A stretch of DNA of 64,000 nt. It comes from Prinsepia uniflora. Its lineage: Eukaryota; Streptophyta; Magnoliopsida; Rosales; Rosaceae. The stretch covers positions 9,281,781 to 9,345,780 of the forward strand of contig CM064866.1 of the NCBI GenBank assembly GCA_032719365.1. The letters are read 5' to 3'. The notes beneath the pieces are model-generated. The model made no database searches. It was not told the origin of the DNA and worked only from the letters and a program-made list of their open reading frames with translations. Below, one piece after another: positions 35,468 through 48,058 of this stretch; within the stretch, counting starts at the first letter, position 1, and each line of letters opens with the position of its first letter. The position numbers and the translations under genes were made by a program.

Positions 35468-35605
35468 AATGCCCCCACATCGATTCGGAATTCGGGGAAT
35501 CCGAAGGGATGTACATTTTTTGGAATCTTATACTACCGGGTTTTCCAGTTACTGTTGGGTTCAAGAATAGAGCCAGTGTCTTTTTGACCATTTTGCCCCT
35601 GGTTA
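35468..35605 (-). other. Tat2 internal end, up to the LARD insertion
   Basis: Noncoding 138 bp containing the polypurine tract next to the LTR. GGTTA at 35601-35605 is the left target duplication of the LARD. Confidence 0.7.
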
Positions 35606-35856
35606 TGATAGGTCATCAAATAAGCATTATTTTATATTATTTTATACCCTTTATACTTAGCTTTTAATATTAAAATATTAAATAAATAGATAAAATAATT
35701 TATTTTGTGTTATTTTTGTTTAAATAAATAAAGTTTGTAATTTGGAGTATTTTGGCGAAAGAATCGTCTCGATCGAAATTTTAACGAAAATATTATGGAC
35801 GAATTTCGGTGAAATATTACTAAATTAGTTAAATTAATTAATTTCAGTTTTCTTAC

Positions 35857-36241
35857 AGCCCAAATCCATAAACTGTGCAGCCCAAACCCATTTCAAGAAA
35901 TAGCCCAGTCGCCGTCAGCCCAACCATCTGAAGCCCGGCCTGCTGCCAAGCCCAGCGGCCCAACTTGCCCAGGCCCGCAAGCCCAGTTCCGCGCGCCTTC
36001 CTCCAGCCAGCGGATTCGTCGGAACGCGCCTACCGAAGCGCCTCTCTTCACTTCGGCGCGCGCTTGCCGAAGCGCAGTTCTTCTCTTCAGCGCGCGCCTA
36101 CCGACGACAGGATCTGCTCCCCAGCTCACGCCTGCCGACCAGCCTCTCACTTTCCAGCGCATGCCTGCCGGCCCACCATCCCCCTTTCCAGCACGCGCCC
36201 ACCGAATATTTGGCCCTTTTTCAGCTGTTTCTGACAGCCCA
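35857..36241. promoter_or_regulatory. Cluster of nine site II (TGGGCY) motifs in U3
   Basis: RGCCCA (TGGGCY on the other strand) at 35857, 35879, 35902, 35917, 35949, 35957, 35980, 36170 and 36236, ahead of the TATA box at 36386. Site II motifs are known targets of TCP factors in plant promoters. The cluster is repeated in the right LTR (about 41650-42035). Activity is inferred only. Confidence 0.5.
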
Positions 36242-36385
36242 TTTCCAGCAACATTTCTTTTGTTTTTTTTTTACATCTTTTCCCCACAAACACCACCCAA
36301 TCTCATCATTTCACTTTTTAATATTTTTATTATAACTTTTATTTGTTTTTATTTATTTTTTTTAGTGTAATTAGCTTTTCCCCCC

Positions 36386-36393
36386 TATAAATA
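36386..36393 (+). promoter_or_regulatory. TATA box of the LARD left LTR
   Basis: TATAAATA within CCCCCCTATAAATAGGGAG. The same site occurs in the right LTR at 42179-42186. Confidence 0.7.
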
Positions 36394-37308
36394 GGGAGGT
36401 CATTTCATGTATTTGGGGAGTCCCCCATTAGCTTCATTTCTTCCATTTTGCTTAGTTTTTAGTTTTCTTCTTTTAGTTCTTTTGTTTCTCTCTTTTGAGA
36501 GACATTTTAGGGGACCATTTTAACTTCTTGTAGATTTTCTTGTTAATTAGCTTTCTTTTAATTCTTGTTCTTAATTTATGTTATTTTTATTTTTCTTAAT
36601 TTCATTTCCTCTTTACTTTGTTCTTGTGATATTTCTTTGAGATCTCTTAAACACATTTTTATGTTTTCCTTAAGAAATACCTAGGCCAAGTAATTCTAAG
36701 GCAATTCAAGAGTTTTAAGACCGAATTCCTCTTATTTCTTCTTCCATCTTCACAAGTTTCCTGCCGCTGTTCGGTGATTCTTGTGAAAATCCATACTTCT
36801 CTACTTAAATTCTTGTTGTTGTTATTGGTTTTACTTATAATTCAATATATGTGTTGGTATTTTCTTTCTAACATTTGTAAGTAAGAATGCAATCTCCATG
36901 TGTTTTACTTTTTGAGTTTCTTTTACTTCATATGTTTTAGTACTTAAACTTCAATTCGAAACTAAATGTTGATCCGCTGTTCGGGGCATTTAGAATAGAG
37001 TTGAAGAGATTTAATGTTTGATCGCTGTTCGGCGCATTAAATCACTTACTTAAGGTGAATCATATTGTAAGTAATAATCCGCTGTTCGGTGCATTTATAA
37101 TATGAAAAATGTATGCATGTATTTGAGATGATTAAGGTATGATTTCGTGATTGGTTCAATATGAGCATGATGTTAGAGTGTTGGTAAAAATATGTGTTTG
37201 AAGAAAATTCACTAGTACAAAGGTTAAAGTAGAAGTAAAATTAAGTATTTAATTATTTTTACTTGTTTTATTTATTTTATATTTACAACTCTTTTCAAAA
37301 CCCCCCTT

Positions 37309-37590
37309 TTCAATTCTTTATTCTTTATTCTTTTATTCTTTATTCTTTTATTCTTTTATTCTTTTATTCTTCTTTTCTACTTTTAGTTTATTATTCTTTG
37401 ATTCTTTCATCTCTTTATTCTTTTATTCTTTAATACTTTTAGTTTATTATTCTTTGATTAGTTAATTCTTTAATTCATTTATTCTTTAATTCTCAATTCT
37501 TTTATTCTTTAATTCATTAATTCATTAATTTGTTAATTATTTAATTATTTAATTCATTAATTTATTCATTATTCATTTATTCATTACTCT
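37309..37590. repeat. TTTATTC-type microsatellite in the LARD LTR
   Basis: Irregular run of TTTATTC, TTTATTCTT and TTCATTAA units. The right LTR copy (about 43106-43372) is shorter, which accounts for most of the 14-bp length difference between the LTRs. Confidence 0.8.
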
Positions 37591-37741
37591 TTCCCACTAA
37601 CACATTATTAATGTTCCCTAATTTCCCCGGTTAAGAACGATCCCTATTTACCAATACTACATCTACACAAAAAGGGTTTAAATTGCACAACACTCAAATT
37701 ACGTGTTTAATTTAATGCGTAGTTTGGGCTTAGTCAATTTT

Positions 37742-37759
37742 TGGCGCCGTTGCCGGGGA
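37742..37759 (+). other. LARD primer-binding site (tRNA-Asp type)
   Basis: TGGCGCCGTTGCCGGGGA, 5 bases after the LTR end, the primer site typical of Athila elements. Confidence 0.9.
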
Positions 37760-40700
37760 AATTGAAAATCATTTTTAATTTGTTAGTGTATGTATATAAA
37801 TTGTGCATATTATACTTGTTTATAAATTTTACTTTTGTTAATATTATATTTGTTTATAACCCTTACTTACTTGTTTATATTTTATTTATCCATCTTATTT
37901 TTGTTCTTATTATTTTTGTTTATAATGTTCATACTTTACTTATTCTTAGTTTCTAATTTATACTTGTTCATAAATGTTCATAATTTTTTTATATATATAT
38001 TTGTTCATATTCAAATTGTTTATGTAAATTTAAAATTCTATCATACTTGTTCATAATTTAATTTAATTTGTACTTGTCATAAATGCATATTGTACATATT
38101 CACTTTTCCTTACTTTTTTTTTCTTTACACTTTCTAACTTTTTCTTTAATCCATTAACTTTAATTTTATTCCATAAACTTTTTCTTTATTCCTTTAACTT
38201 TAAATTTATTTAATTAACTTTTTATTCCACTAACTTTTTATTCCATTAACTTTTATTCCATTAATTTTATTCATTAACTTTTTATTCCACTAACTTTTTA
38301 TTCCATTAACTTGTTAGTGTTAATTCATACTTGTAAATAAATGTTGTATATATGTTACTTGTTACCTTTTATACTTGTTCATAACTTTTATATTTCATAG
38401 TATACATGCATACTTGTTCATAATAGATTTTCATTTATATTTGTTTATAATTTTCTTACTTGTTATATTATTCTTGTTCATACTTGTACATAATGTTCAT
38501 TCTTTTTAATTGTTCATAAATGCTTATGGTAAATATTCACTTTTCCTTATTTTTATTTTTATTTGTAATTAAAAAAAACATAAAATTCGTAAAAAAAAAT
38601 TAAAAATTAAAAAAATTTCTTTTTCTTCATTTATTTAATTTTTAAATTCAGAAAAAAAATTAATTAATAAAAAATAAAAAATTTCTTTTTCTTCATTTAT
38701 TCGTAAAAATATTCATTTATCTTCACTTTGTGTTAGTATAAATCTAAATTGTTAAATAAATCTTATACTTATGTTAGTTTGTTAATGAGAAATTGTTTTG
38801 TAAATATCATTACTTGTGAATAAAACCATACTTGTAAATAAATTGTTCATACTTGTATAAATTGTTCATACGTAAATTGTCATGTTATATTTGTAAATTG
38901 TGCATAAAAAACATACTTGTAAATAGTTATTGCATTCATGCATTAGTCTCAGCTATATGTAGATCACTTGTGCTTCGAAGTTTAGATTTTGATCTTTATC
39001 GGCGATGACTCTTTTGTTAACTCTCACCCACGGTAATTGTTAACACTTGAGTCATCTTAATTCCTCTGGAGTAAGAAATTTTCGAGGGTGATGTCTAGGA
39101 CAAGAGACGGTACTCATAACGGGTTTTGGGTCTAAGAAAATAGCCCTGCCTCTTATGTGTATTCTTTCTAACCTGGTCACTTTTGAAGTTGCCCAAACAG
39201 TTGAATTAATCCAATATATTTACTTGGGCCGCACGGACGTATAAGTCTCCATTTAAACTTTGAGGCTATGTGAACCATATATATCTTTGACTTCCCCCGA
39301 CATGTAAATATTATTGATATCTTAATTTACATTATTTGTCATGACAAAGTTAACTTGCATCTTTCGTTTAACTAACTTGCATCTTTCATTCTAACTTGCA
39401 TTTCATCTTTCATTTAACTTGCATTTTTAACTTCACTTGCATATTTAGTTTAACTTGCATTGCACTCTTCCTCTAACTTACATCTTTAACTCACATTGCA
39501 TCATTAACTTTAATTTGCATATCTAACTTGCATTCTTAATTAACGTACATCTCTGACTAACTAACTTGCATCTCTGTCTAGGCTGGATGGACGTTAAACT
39601 TCAAGCGCTTGTTGGGAGGCAACCCAATGTGTTCCCGGGATGTGAAGGAGTCATCAATACAGATTTGCTATCCTCTACCCTTCACTCTCTTTTATTTTGT
39701 TTATTTAATGTTTTCCTATTATTTTCGTAAATCGTCTTCCTTACTTTGATTATATATTTAATTACTTCGTATTTTCCTACATTGAGGACAATGTAGAATT
39801 TAAGTGTGGGGGAATGGTTTACAATTTTGATATTAAAAAAAAAAAAAAATTAATTAAAAAATATATAAAAAAAAAATAATAAAAAAAAATGAAAAAAAAA
39901 AAATTCTTGAATCTTTTAACTTAGTGTTTTTATGAGTTTTAAGTTGCCATTTAACTTGTCAATGATATAAATGAATGGAAATGAATATGTTATGGCTATA
40001 AAGGTGATCACTACAACTTGAATTTGTTTGTTAATATTTTGTGATTAAGTGTTATAACTTGAAGATAATGCATGTAAATTGGTACATAAACGAGCATAAT
40101 AAGATAAGTATGAATCATATGAACCTTATGTGAGCTTTAGAACTTAATATACATCTTTGATGAGTGATTCATAAGTTCTTTGTTTAAATTGATATACATA
40201 TGCCTCATAACTACTTGCCATAGCTTTTAATGAACTCTAGTGTACTAGAACTTATTTTATGTGATTTTCAAAGCTTTTGAGTCAATAAACTCTCTGATTT
40301 TGGATATGATTAAGGCATTAGGGTTAACACCACAAATTCAAACATCCATGTTCCCTATTTTGTGCGCACAAGTTGCGACCCCCTTAGTTTTAACCCTTTC
40401 GAGCCCACATTAAGCCTTTCTTTCATCACCATGATTATCTAAACACTTGAGCTTAGTATAAACATCCTTTACCCTTGTTCCAAGAACTCGGTTGAAGATA
40501 TAAAGATTGTGTAAGGAGAAAATGATGATGTTGAAAAGACTTTTATGTGAATTATTTGGATTTACCGACTCAAGTTTTGTTGTATTGTTGACACATGTTA
40601 TTACCTTGATATAAAAAAAAAATCAAAAAAAAAAAGAAAAAAAAAAGTTGAGTCTCGATCAAGGTAATAAGGTTTGGTTATGTAATGTTTGAGTTAAGTC

Positions 40701-41398
40701 CCTCACATTTGTAAATCCGACACAAAGAATGATTGTGAGGCCCAACATGATGAAATTAGGCCTATGTTCGAAAGGATGGATTACTGACATCATTGCACTA
40801 AGGTTGGGAAGCTATGATACGTTTTGGGAGTCTATTTAGTCTTGGAACGAATTGAGCACCACTTGTCCTATATATTCCTTGCCTCTAAACTTAGCCCCAT
40901 TACAACCTTCGTAAAGACCTTATGATCCTTAAGATGGTAAATTTTGATTAGTTGAGTTAATCACTTGAGTAAGCTTATGGTTTTGGTTCATTTGCGCAAG
41001 TATGTGTTGTTTTTATCTTGAGGTGTTTGTTTGAGATTTTGCAAAAGTACTTCATTTCGATTATGTGAATATTTCTCACATACTTTGAGTGCAAACACAA
41101 ACCCTTACAAAATTGAGTGAATTTATGAGTGCATATCCTTGTGAGTTGATTCATACTTGTTTTATTCATGTTGAGATCCATTTCACCATATTTACTCATT
41201 ATCATACTTGTTGAAGCATTTTGTTACAATGTATTAACTCTTAAATTCCATATGCTTAAACGCTTTAAGTGAAAATCTTTTATGCCATGATTGTAATAAT
41301 GAAATATTGAGACAAATGGTTAAAGGTTACTTGTTTTGAATTCGTAGTTTAATTTTAGTATTTGCTAGGGACTAGCAAAGTTTAAGTGTGGGGGTATT
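37760..41398 (+). other. Noncoding LARD interior
   Basis: Strongly AT-rich. No gag, protease, reverse transcriptase or integrase motif was seen in any frame. It contains ACTTTTTATTCCA-type repeats (38100-38310), A-rich runs (39833-39902 and 40612-40645), a run of AACTTGCAT motifs (39350-39580) and the GTTGGGAGGCAACCCAA segment near 39610. The polypurine tract is at its right end (about 41383-41398). Confidence 0.8.
39350..39580. repeat. Interspersed AACTTGCAT repeats
   Basis: More than ten copies of AACTTGCAT or close variants (AACTCACAT, AATTTGCAT) separated by short variable CT-rich spacers. Spacing is irregular, so this is not a simple satellite. Confidence 0.7.
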
Positions 41399-43515
41399 TG
41401 ATAGGTCATCAAATAAGCATTATTTTATATTATTTTATACCCTTTATACTTAGCTTTTAATATTAAAATATTAAATAAATAGATAAAATAATTTATTTTG
41501 TGTTATTTTTGTTTAAATAAATAAAGTTTGTAATTTGGAGTATTTTGGCGAAAGAATCGTCTCGATCAGAATTTCAACGAAAATATTATGGACGAATTTC
41601 GGTGAAATATTACTAAATTAGTTAAATTAATTAATTTCAGTTTTCTTACAGCCCAAATCCATAAACTGTGCAGCCCAAACCCATTTCAAGAAATAGCCCA
41701 GTCGCCGTCAGCCCAACCATCTGAAGCCCGGCCTGCTGCCAAGCCCAGCGGCCCAACTTGCCCAGGCCCGCAAGCCCAGTTCCGCGCGCCTTCCTCCAGC
41801 CAGCGGATTCGTCGGAACGCGCCTACCGAAGCGCCTCTCTTCACTTCGGCGCGCGCTTGCCGAAGCGCAGTTCTTCTCTTCAGCGCGCGCCTACCGACGA
41901 CAGGATCTGCTCCCTAGCTCACGCCTGCCGACCAGCCTCTCACTTTCCAGCGCATGCCTGCCGGCCCACCATCCCCCTTTCCAGCACGCGCCCACCGAAT
42001 ATTTGGCCCTTTTTCAGCTGTTTCTGACAGCCCATTTCCAGCAACATTTCTTTTGTTTTTTTTTACATCTTTTCCCCACAAACACCACCCAATCTCATCA
42101 TTTCACTTTTTAATATTTTTATTATAACTTTTATTTGTTTTTATTTATTTTTTTTAGTGTAATTAGCTTTTCCCCCCCTATAAATAGGGAGGTCATTTCA
42201 TGTATTTGGGGAGTCCCCCATTAGCTCCATTTCTTCCATTTTGCTTAGTTTTTAGTTTTCTTCTTTTAGTTCTTTTGTTTCTCTCTTTTGAGAGACATTT
42301 TAGGGGACCATTTTAACTTCTTGTAGATTTTCTTGTTAATTAGCTTTCTTTTAATTCTTGTTCTTAATTTATGTTATTTTTATTTTTCTTAATTTCATTT
42401 CCTCTTTACTTTGTTCTTGTGATATTTCTTTGAGATCTCTTAAACACATTTTTATGCTTTCCTTAAGAAATACCTAGGCCAAGTAATTCTAAGGCAATTC
42501 AAGAGTTTTAAGACCGAATTCCTCTTATTTATTCTTCCATCTTCACAAGTTTCCTGCCGCTGTTCGGTGATTCTTGTGAAAATCCATACTTCTCTACTTA
42601 AATTCTTGTTGTTGTTATTGGTTTTACTTATAATTCAATATATGTGTTGGTATTTTCTTTCTAACATTTGTAAGTAAGAATGCAATCTCCATGTGTTTTA
42701 CTTTTTGAGTTTCTTTTACTTCATATGTTTTAGTACTTAAACTTCAATTCGAAACTAAATGTTGATCCGCTGTTCGGGGCATTTAGAATAGAGTTGAAGA
42801 GATTTAATGTTTGATCGCTGTTCGGCGCATTAAATCACTTACTTAAGGTGAATCATATTGTAAGTAATAATCCGCTGTTCGGTGCATTTATAATATGAAA
42901 AATGTATGCATGTATTTGAGATGATTAAGGTATGATTTCGTGATTGGTTCAATATGAGCATGATGTTAGAGTGTTGGTAAAAATATGTGTTTGAAGAAAA
43001 TTCACTAGTACAAAGGTTAAAGTAGAAGTAAAATTAAGTATTTAATTATTTTTACTTGTTTTATTTATTTTATATTTACAACTCTTTTCAAAACCCCCCT
43101 TTTCAATTCTTTATTCTTTTATTCTTTTATTCTTTTATTCTTTTATTCTTCTTTTCTACTTTTAGTTTATTATTCTTTGATTCTTTCATCTCTTTATTCT
43201 TTTATTCTTTAATACTTTTAGTTTATTATTCTTTGATTAGTTAATTCTTTAATTCATTTATTCTTTAATTCTCAATTCTTTTATTCTTTAATTCATTAAT
43301 TCATTAATTTGTTAATTATTTAATTATTTAATTCATTAATTTATTCATTATTCATTTATTCATTACTCTTTCCCACTAACACATTATTAATGTTCCCTAA
43401 TTTCCCCGGTTAAGAACGATCCCTATTTACCAATACTACATCTACACAAAAAGGGTTTAAATTGCACAACACTCAAATTACGTGTTTAATTTAATGCGTA
43501 GTTTGGGCTTAGTCA
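41399..43515 (+). repeat. LARD 3' LTR
   Basis: 2117 bp, nearly identical to the left LTR with differences concentrated in homopolymers and the TTTATTC run. It ends TTAGTCA before the target duplication GGTTA. Confidence 0.93.
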
Positions 43516-43520
43516 GGTTA

Positions 43521-44990
43521 TAAGGGCCAAAAGTTGGCATTTTGATTAGAACACTTTTTGGACTTTCCGAAGGGACTGTTGAGTAGGTCTCGAGGCGCTG
43601 AATCCGCAGACAGGCGGCATGGGTCGATCGGAGGTCGGACGCGAAAGTTGTGGGTCAGCGAAGGCGAGGGGTATTTTGGTAATTTTGAAAGGTAAGGGCA
43701 AAATGTTGACTTTTGACTTGGAAGGTCAAACGGACTTTGGCCAATGACTGTGACGTAGTTCGGGACGTCACGGGTCCGTAGACAGGCGGCATGTCCAAAA
43801 TGGAGCTCGGATGTGAAAGTTACGGCTCTACGTAGTCCAGGGGTAAAACGGTAAATTTCCGAGTGAAGGGCGAAAAGGTCTTTCAAACGAAAGGTGGATG
43901 CTGACTCAAGCTACCAGCCAAAGATTCATGTCACTTTCTCTCTCACTTTTGCACCTGATTTTAGGGATGAAATCAAGGATTAGGAACATTAAGCCCTTAA
44001 TTAGGGAAAAATCATTCATTTTGTCTAATTTGTGACATTGTTAAATAACAGATCAAATCAGTTGTGAGAATGAGAGATTGAGAGGTTTGAATTAGATCAA
44101 AACAAACACGAGGGACAGATGGGTCACTGGTTTTGCAGATTTCAAAATTTTTGAAAAATTGTGGTGAAAATTCGAATTCGAATTCGTGAGCCTTGAGGAT
44201 CAAAATTGAGACTCGATTAAGTCTCCTGGGATCATTTCGAACCGATCCACATAAAAAACAAAGAGGATTGAGGCTGTACAGAGCAAGAACAGAAGCTTCA
44301 AAGTCTTTGAAAAATCGAGCTTGAAATCAAATGGTTAGAGGTAAATATTGGTGCAATTGATCTGGTATTAATGTTTATTACAATCTTAGGTTACTTTCTG
44401 TATGATTAATTTAAATAAATGCCCTGAAATTGGGTGGAACCCGATTAAGGATCCATCGGGTTTTCATTTCGAGTCGAGTGAATTAAGGTCCAATCTCATG
44501 AAATTGAGCATAAGGACCCCTAAATTGGATTGGATATATGAAAACTAGTGAAAGGAACGAAGAAATTAGGGTCGAATTGACTGAGATTGCTTCGGGTCTG
44601 ATCGCGGGTACGCGACCCGTTTAACAGAGAAACGGGCGGTAGGGATGACACTAGCAATTACTGTTCACGCGCGTGGCTTTCACGCGCAGCCACTCACAAC
44701 GGCGCGTGGTGAGTTTTATGGGGAAGTGTTCAACATGTGTTTTACTATATTCAATGTAACGAACATTTTGGCACTGATTTCGAGGAAATCAGACACCGTT
44801 TTGATATTGTCTCGAGGGTTTGAAGTTTTAGTTTATGTTTTAAATTAATATTTAATTTCCGAAAAATTGTGGGAAATTGATACGATATTCATAGAGTCAT
44901 TATTGACCCTTCATGATGTTTTTGGACAGGATTCGAGATTTCTGGAAAGTGTCGGAAATTACGGAAACGCGTGCAACTTGGAAAACGAGT
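43521..44990 (+). repeat. Tekay-LTR-like fragment inside Tat2
   Basis: It resembles the plus-orientation LTR at 25923-28955: a module with an as-1-like site (43751-43770), the CGCGTGGCTTTCACGCGCAG segment near 44670, and AATGTAACGAACATTTTGG. No TG...CA ends or duplication were found, so the limits are approximate. It may be an old truncated LTR or sequence acquired by Tat2. Confidence 0.6.
43751..43770. promoter_or_regulatory. as-1-like element in the LTR fragment
   Basis: TGACGTAGTTCGGGACGTCA, two TGACG-type motifs with centres 12 bp apart, the reverse orientation of those at 8677 and 54294. Confidence 0.5.
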
Positions 44991-45082
44991 GGTTTGGACG
45001 GGGCGTGCGAGCATTGGTAGGCTGGTTCACATTCAATGTGACTCTTGCTAGTACCACAACAATGCTTGCTACGCGTCTAGAG

Positions 45083-48058
45083 TGACAGGACCCATCCCAA
45101 TCCCCCTGGGATTAACGTGGGATGACCCTGCTCCCGTCTGACACGAAGTGTCAGACAAGGGATATTTCCAACTGCTCCTGTCTGACACGGAGTGTCAAAC
45201 AAGGGATACTTCCGACCTTTGCCCTCCCGGGCTATCAGAGTACGCCAGGATCCGGAGGAGGAATGTGATATCTCGGTCTCTTCTACAGTCCACACCGTAT
45301 TCAACCTGAAGGGTATTAAAAACAGAAAGACTGTGAGTGGACAAAAATAAAGAATTTATAAAAACATATTTCATAAAGAAGACCTTTATACCCTCCACTA
45401 AAAAGCATGCATGCATAGTAAAATTATTTATCCAAACACATATGTTAAAACAACCATAATTAGGGTCTCAGCCCCGAGTTCCATAAATCCAAGTCACACG
45501 GGCTCCTGCCCAAAACCATTTACTGAAAACCATAACATAATAACCATATGTGGGATCTCAGCCCAAAACCATTTATCATCATAAACACAATTTCCCAAAC
45601 CAATTGAAATCATGTTTATCCCTTATATTCATATCCAGAACCTGTCACGGTAAAATAGAGCTACACGTGTGCTAACCGGGGTCTCAAACCTAAGTCTCTC
45701 CAGGGTCCACCCAGGTCAATGTCCGTAGATCAATGACCCTCCCTGGAGGTAACAAACCATGCCCATCCTGAGAGTAAGGAACCCAACTGGGGGGAGACTC
45801 CACTCAGTCAGTGCTCCGTGACTACTCCGGGGTCCACCCAGGCCAACGACCCTCCCCGGAGGAGACAATCATATATAAAGGATGGAATATGAAAAAACCT
45901 TTTGAAATCATTCTTTAAACCTTTCAAGAATTCATGCCCGGCCCCCATAAGCCGTCATAATCCATAAAATCCTTTTCGAGGGTTCATGCCGGTTCCCATA
46001 AACCGTCATGACTCGTAAATCCATTTCAAGGGTTCATGCCGGTTCCCATAAACCGTCATGAACCATAAAAACCATTTGTAATACATAACTGGGCCCTAGG
46101 CCCGAATCCACATAGAAACTGGACCTCAAGTCCGAATTGTAAACCAACTGGGCCTCCGGCCCGATTCCGTAAATCAAATGGACCTCAAGTCCCAGAATTA
46201 CCTTTTCAAATCCAAAATTATTTCATTAAATTATTTCCAAAATCATAAGAATGGAAAATCAGTGTAAAACTGAAAAACCTCGATTTACGTGCAAGCACGT
46301 AAATCGCCTCGAAATACGTGAAACCATATAATTCACAAATATCCAAATCAACATTATCAAATCACATTCATTATCCTTTTGGAAATCCAAAACCATTTCA
46401 TTTAGACCAATAAAGACCTACAGCCCCGTATAGGGCCGAAACCTCGAAATACGTGCTTATACGTAACCACACATCCAAATGCACTCATGGCATCACAAAA
46501 AAGGTATTTAAAACATATAATAAATATTTATGCATGTACCAATTTAGAAAACAAGGTCCACTCACAGACCGTCCGAGCTGTTGTCTTGATTTGCGTGCCA
46601 TACGGCTCCCCGAGCCGATCACCGTCACCGGGACTTCCAAACCTGTCCAAATTTTAATAGAAGGTTACTAACTACTTAATTAACCTCCTACCAAAGCCCC
46701 GTAATTTTTCCAAACTTTTAACTATTTTTAAAACCGAACCTAAACTTTCCGATGCCCCGAAACATATCGAGACGGTGTCCGATCGACTCGAAACTAGTCC
46801 CAAAATGTTCGTTACATCGAATAGATGATTTCGTATGTTGGACACATCCCCAAATTCTCCCGTACGCGCCCGCACGCGCCGCCTGAAGTGGCTGCACGTG
46901 GGAGCCACGCGCCTGTGAACAGTGCTTCTCCTACCTCGGTCAGACCGGTCCGAACCAGTCCAGTCCGGTTTTTCCTGCAACTTAGACCGGCGTGACCGGT
47001 CCAAGCTCATTCCGGCCCAGTTTTTCACCGATTCCACTCCTAATCGATCCTAATCTTCATATAATCGTCCTAGGAACCTAACCTAATTAATTAGAGATCC
47101 TAAAGCCACCTAAACCCGACCGGTCCAAAAAGTCCCTCACGGTTCGATTTTCCCGAAACCTCCTAGGGCTTCCCCGACGTCCAACCACCACCAAAACCTC
47201 TCTAACAACTCCCTAGCAACCTATTTAACTCAAACCAATCGTCCAAATCGACCCATAACAACAGAAATGAAAAATGGATTGAAATCGGTTAAAACCGATA
47301 CCTGTGCACTGTTTCCTCCATCGCCTCCGCTTGGCCAGCCACCACGTTCAGCTGGTCCTCCTCACTTCTCTGGCCTCTCTCAAATGGTCAAGGGTCAGGG
47401 TTTGGGTTGTGGATGAGAATGGTGGATCGGGTTGGTTTTTGGGTGGATGGAAAAATGGAAAATGGTCGATGCAATTTGGAATGGGAGATGCATGAATGAA
47501 TTTGGGTGGCCTGTGGATGGGTGACATGTGTCACTCATCCATTGGGTCCCCATAAAATATCTGGGCCCCACTAAGTCCAAAAGTGCAACTGTCTCGTAAT
47601 TCGTGCAATAGTACGTTCGAATTTCCGTGAACCGTGACTTCGCCGTCGAACGTTCGAATTCGACGTGCCGCCTGTCTACGAATTCGTATCGTCCTTATCT
47701 ACGTAACGGTCTTTGGCCCTCGGCCACTGGACCTCCCGGTCAAAAAGTCAACATTTGACCCCCTTTTTATCCAAAATTACCAAAATGCCCCTAAACTTCT
47801 GAACGTCATAACTTCCTCCTCGAATGTCGGAATTGAACGTGCCACCTGTCTATGAACTCGTGACGTTACGAACTACGTCACGGTCATCGGTCAAAGTCCA
47901 TTTGACAGTCCGAATGAAAAGTCAATGTTTTGCCACCATCAGGGGCAAAACGGTCATTTCGCATCGTTCGTCCGATTTAGCCTAACTAATCGCCGATTAA
48001 CCTCACTAATCGTGATTAGTCACTAATCTAATCATGGAATTTGGGACGGGTCGTTACA
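45083..48058 (-). repeat. Tekay LARD 3' LTR
   Basis: 2976 bp. The palindrome GTCTGACACGAAGTGTCAGAC type occurs at 45136-45156 and again, with one change, at 45180-45200 (a local tandem duplication). A hairpin array lies near 45930-46070 and an as-1-like site at 47861-47880. The open stretches at 46672-47037 and 47304-47495 recur in the other LTR and are not considered genes. Confidence 0.92.
47861..47880. promoter_or_regulatory. as-1-like element in the LARD 3' LTR
   Basis: TGACGTTACGAACTACGTCA, centres 12 bp apart, followed by an inverted W-box-like pair near 47890-47908, the second half of which has lost its final C. Confidence 0.5.

Larger units (their letters stand above)
35606..37736 (+). 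repeat. LARD 5' LTR
   Basis: 2131 bp. The U3 has a GC-rich block (35857-36241) with nine RGCCCA motifs, then TATA box 36386-36393. The downstream part has four CGCTGTTCGG motifs and a TTTATTC-type microsatellite (about 37309-37590). The Pro/Arg/Ser-rich open stretch at 35965-36234 recurs in the other LTR and is a by-product of GC-rich DNA. Confidence 0.93.
35606..43515 (+). mobile_element. Athila-like LARD (noncoding LTR retrotransposon)
   Basis: 7910 bp with perfect duplication GGTTA (35601-35605 and 43516-43520). LTRs of 2131 and 2117 bp start TGATAGGTCATC and end TTAGTCA. The primer site TGGCGCCGTTGCCGGGGA (37742-37759) is the tRNA-Asp type used by Athila. The polypurine tract AAGTGTGGGGGTATT precedes the right LTR. 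The 3.66-kb interior has no gag or pol. GTTGGGAGGCAACCCAA near 39610 resembles a sequence found downstream of coding regions in Athila elements. The nearly identical LTRs suggest recent movement using proteins from another element. Confidence 0.93.

Noticed and set aside
35965..36234. 89-residue Pro/Arg/Ser-rich protein, repeated at 41758-42027
   Set aside because: It lies in both LARD LTRs in a GC-rich promoter-like block; the duplication is due to the LTR pair and no domain is visible.
37742..37956. 71-residue hydrophobic protein (membrane-like)
   Set aside because: The hydrophobicity comes from a TTTATTTGTT-rich low-complexity stretch next to the primer site; no counterpart or start context.
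46672..47037. 121-residue minus-strand protein with a near copy at 53092-53457
   Set aside because: It is present in both LTRs of one element and absent as a conserved frame from other LTRs of the family; it is treated as chance.
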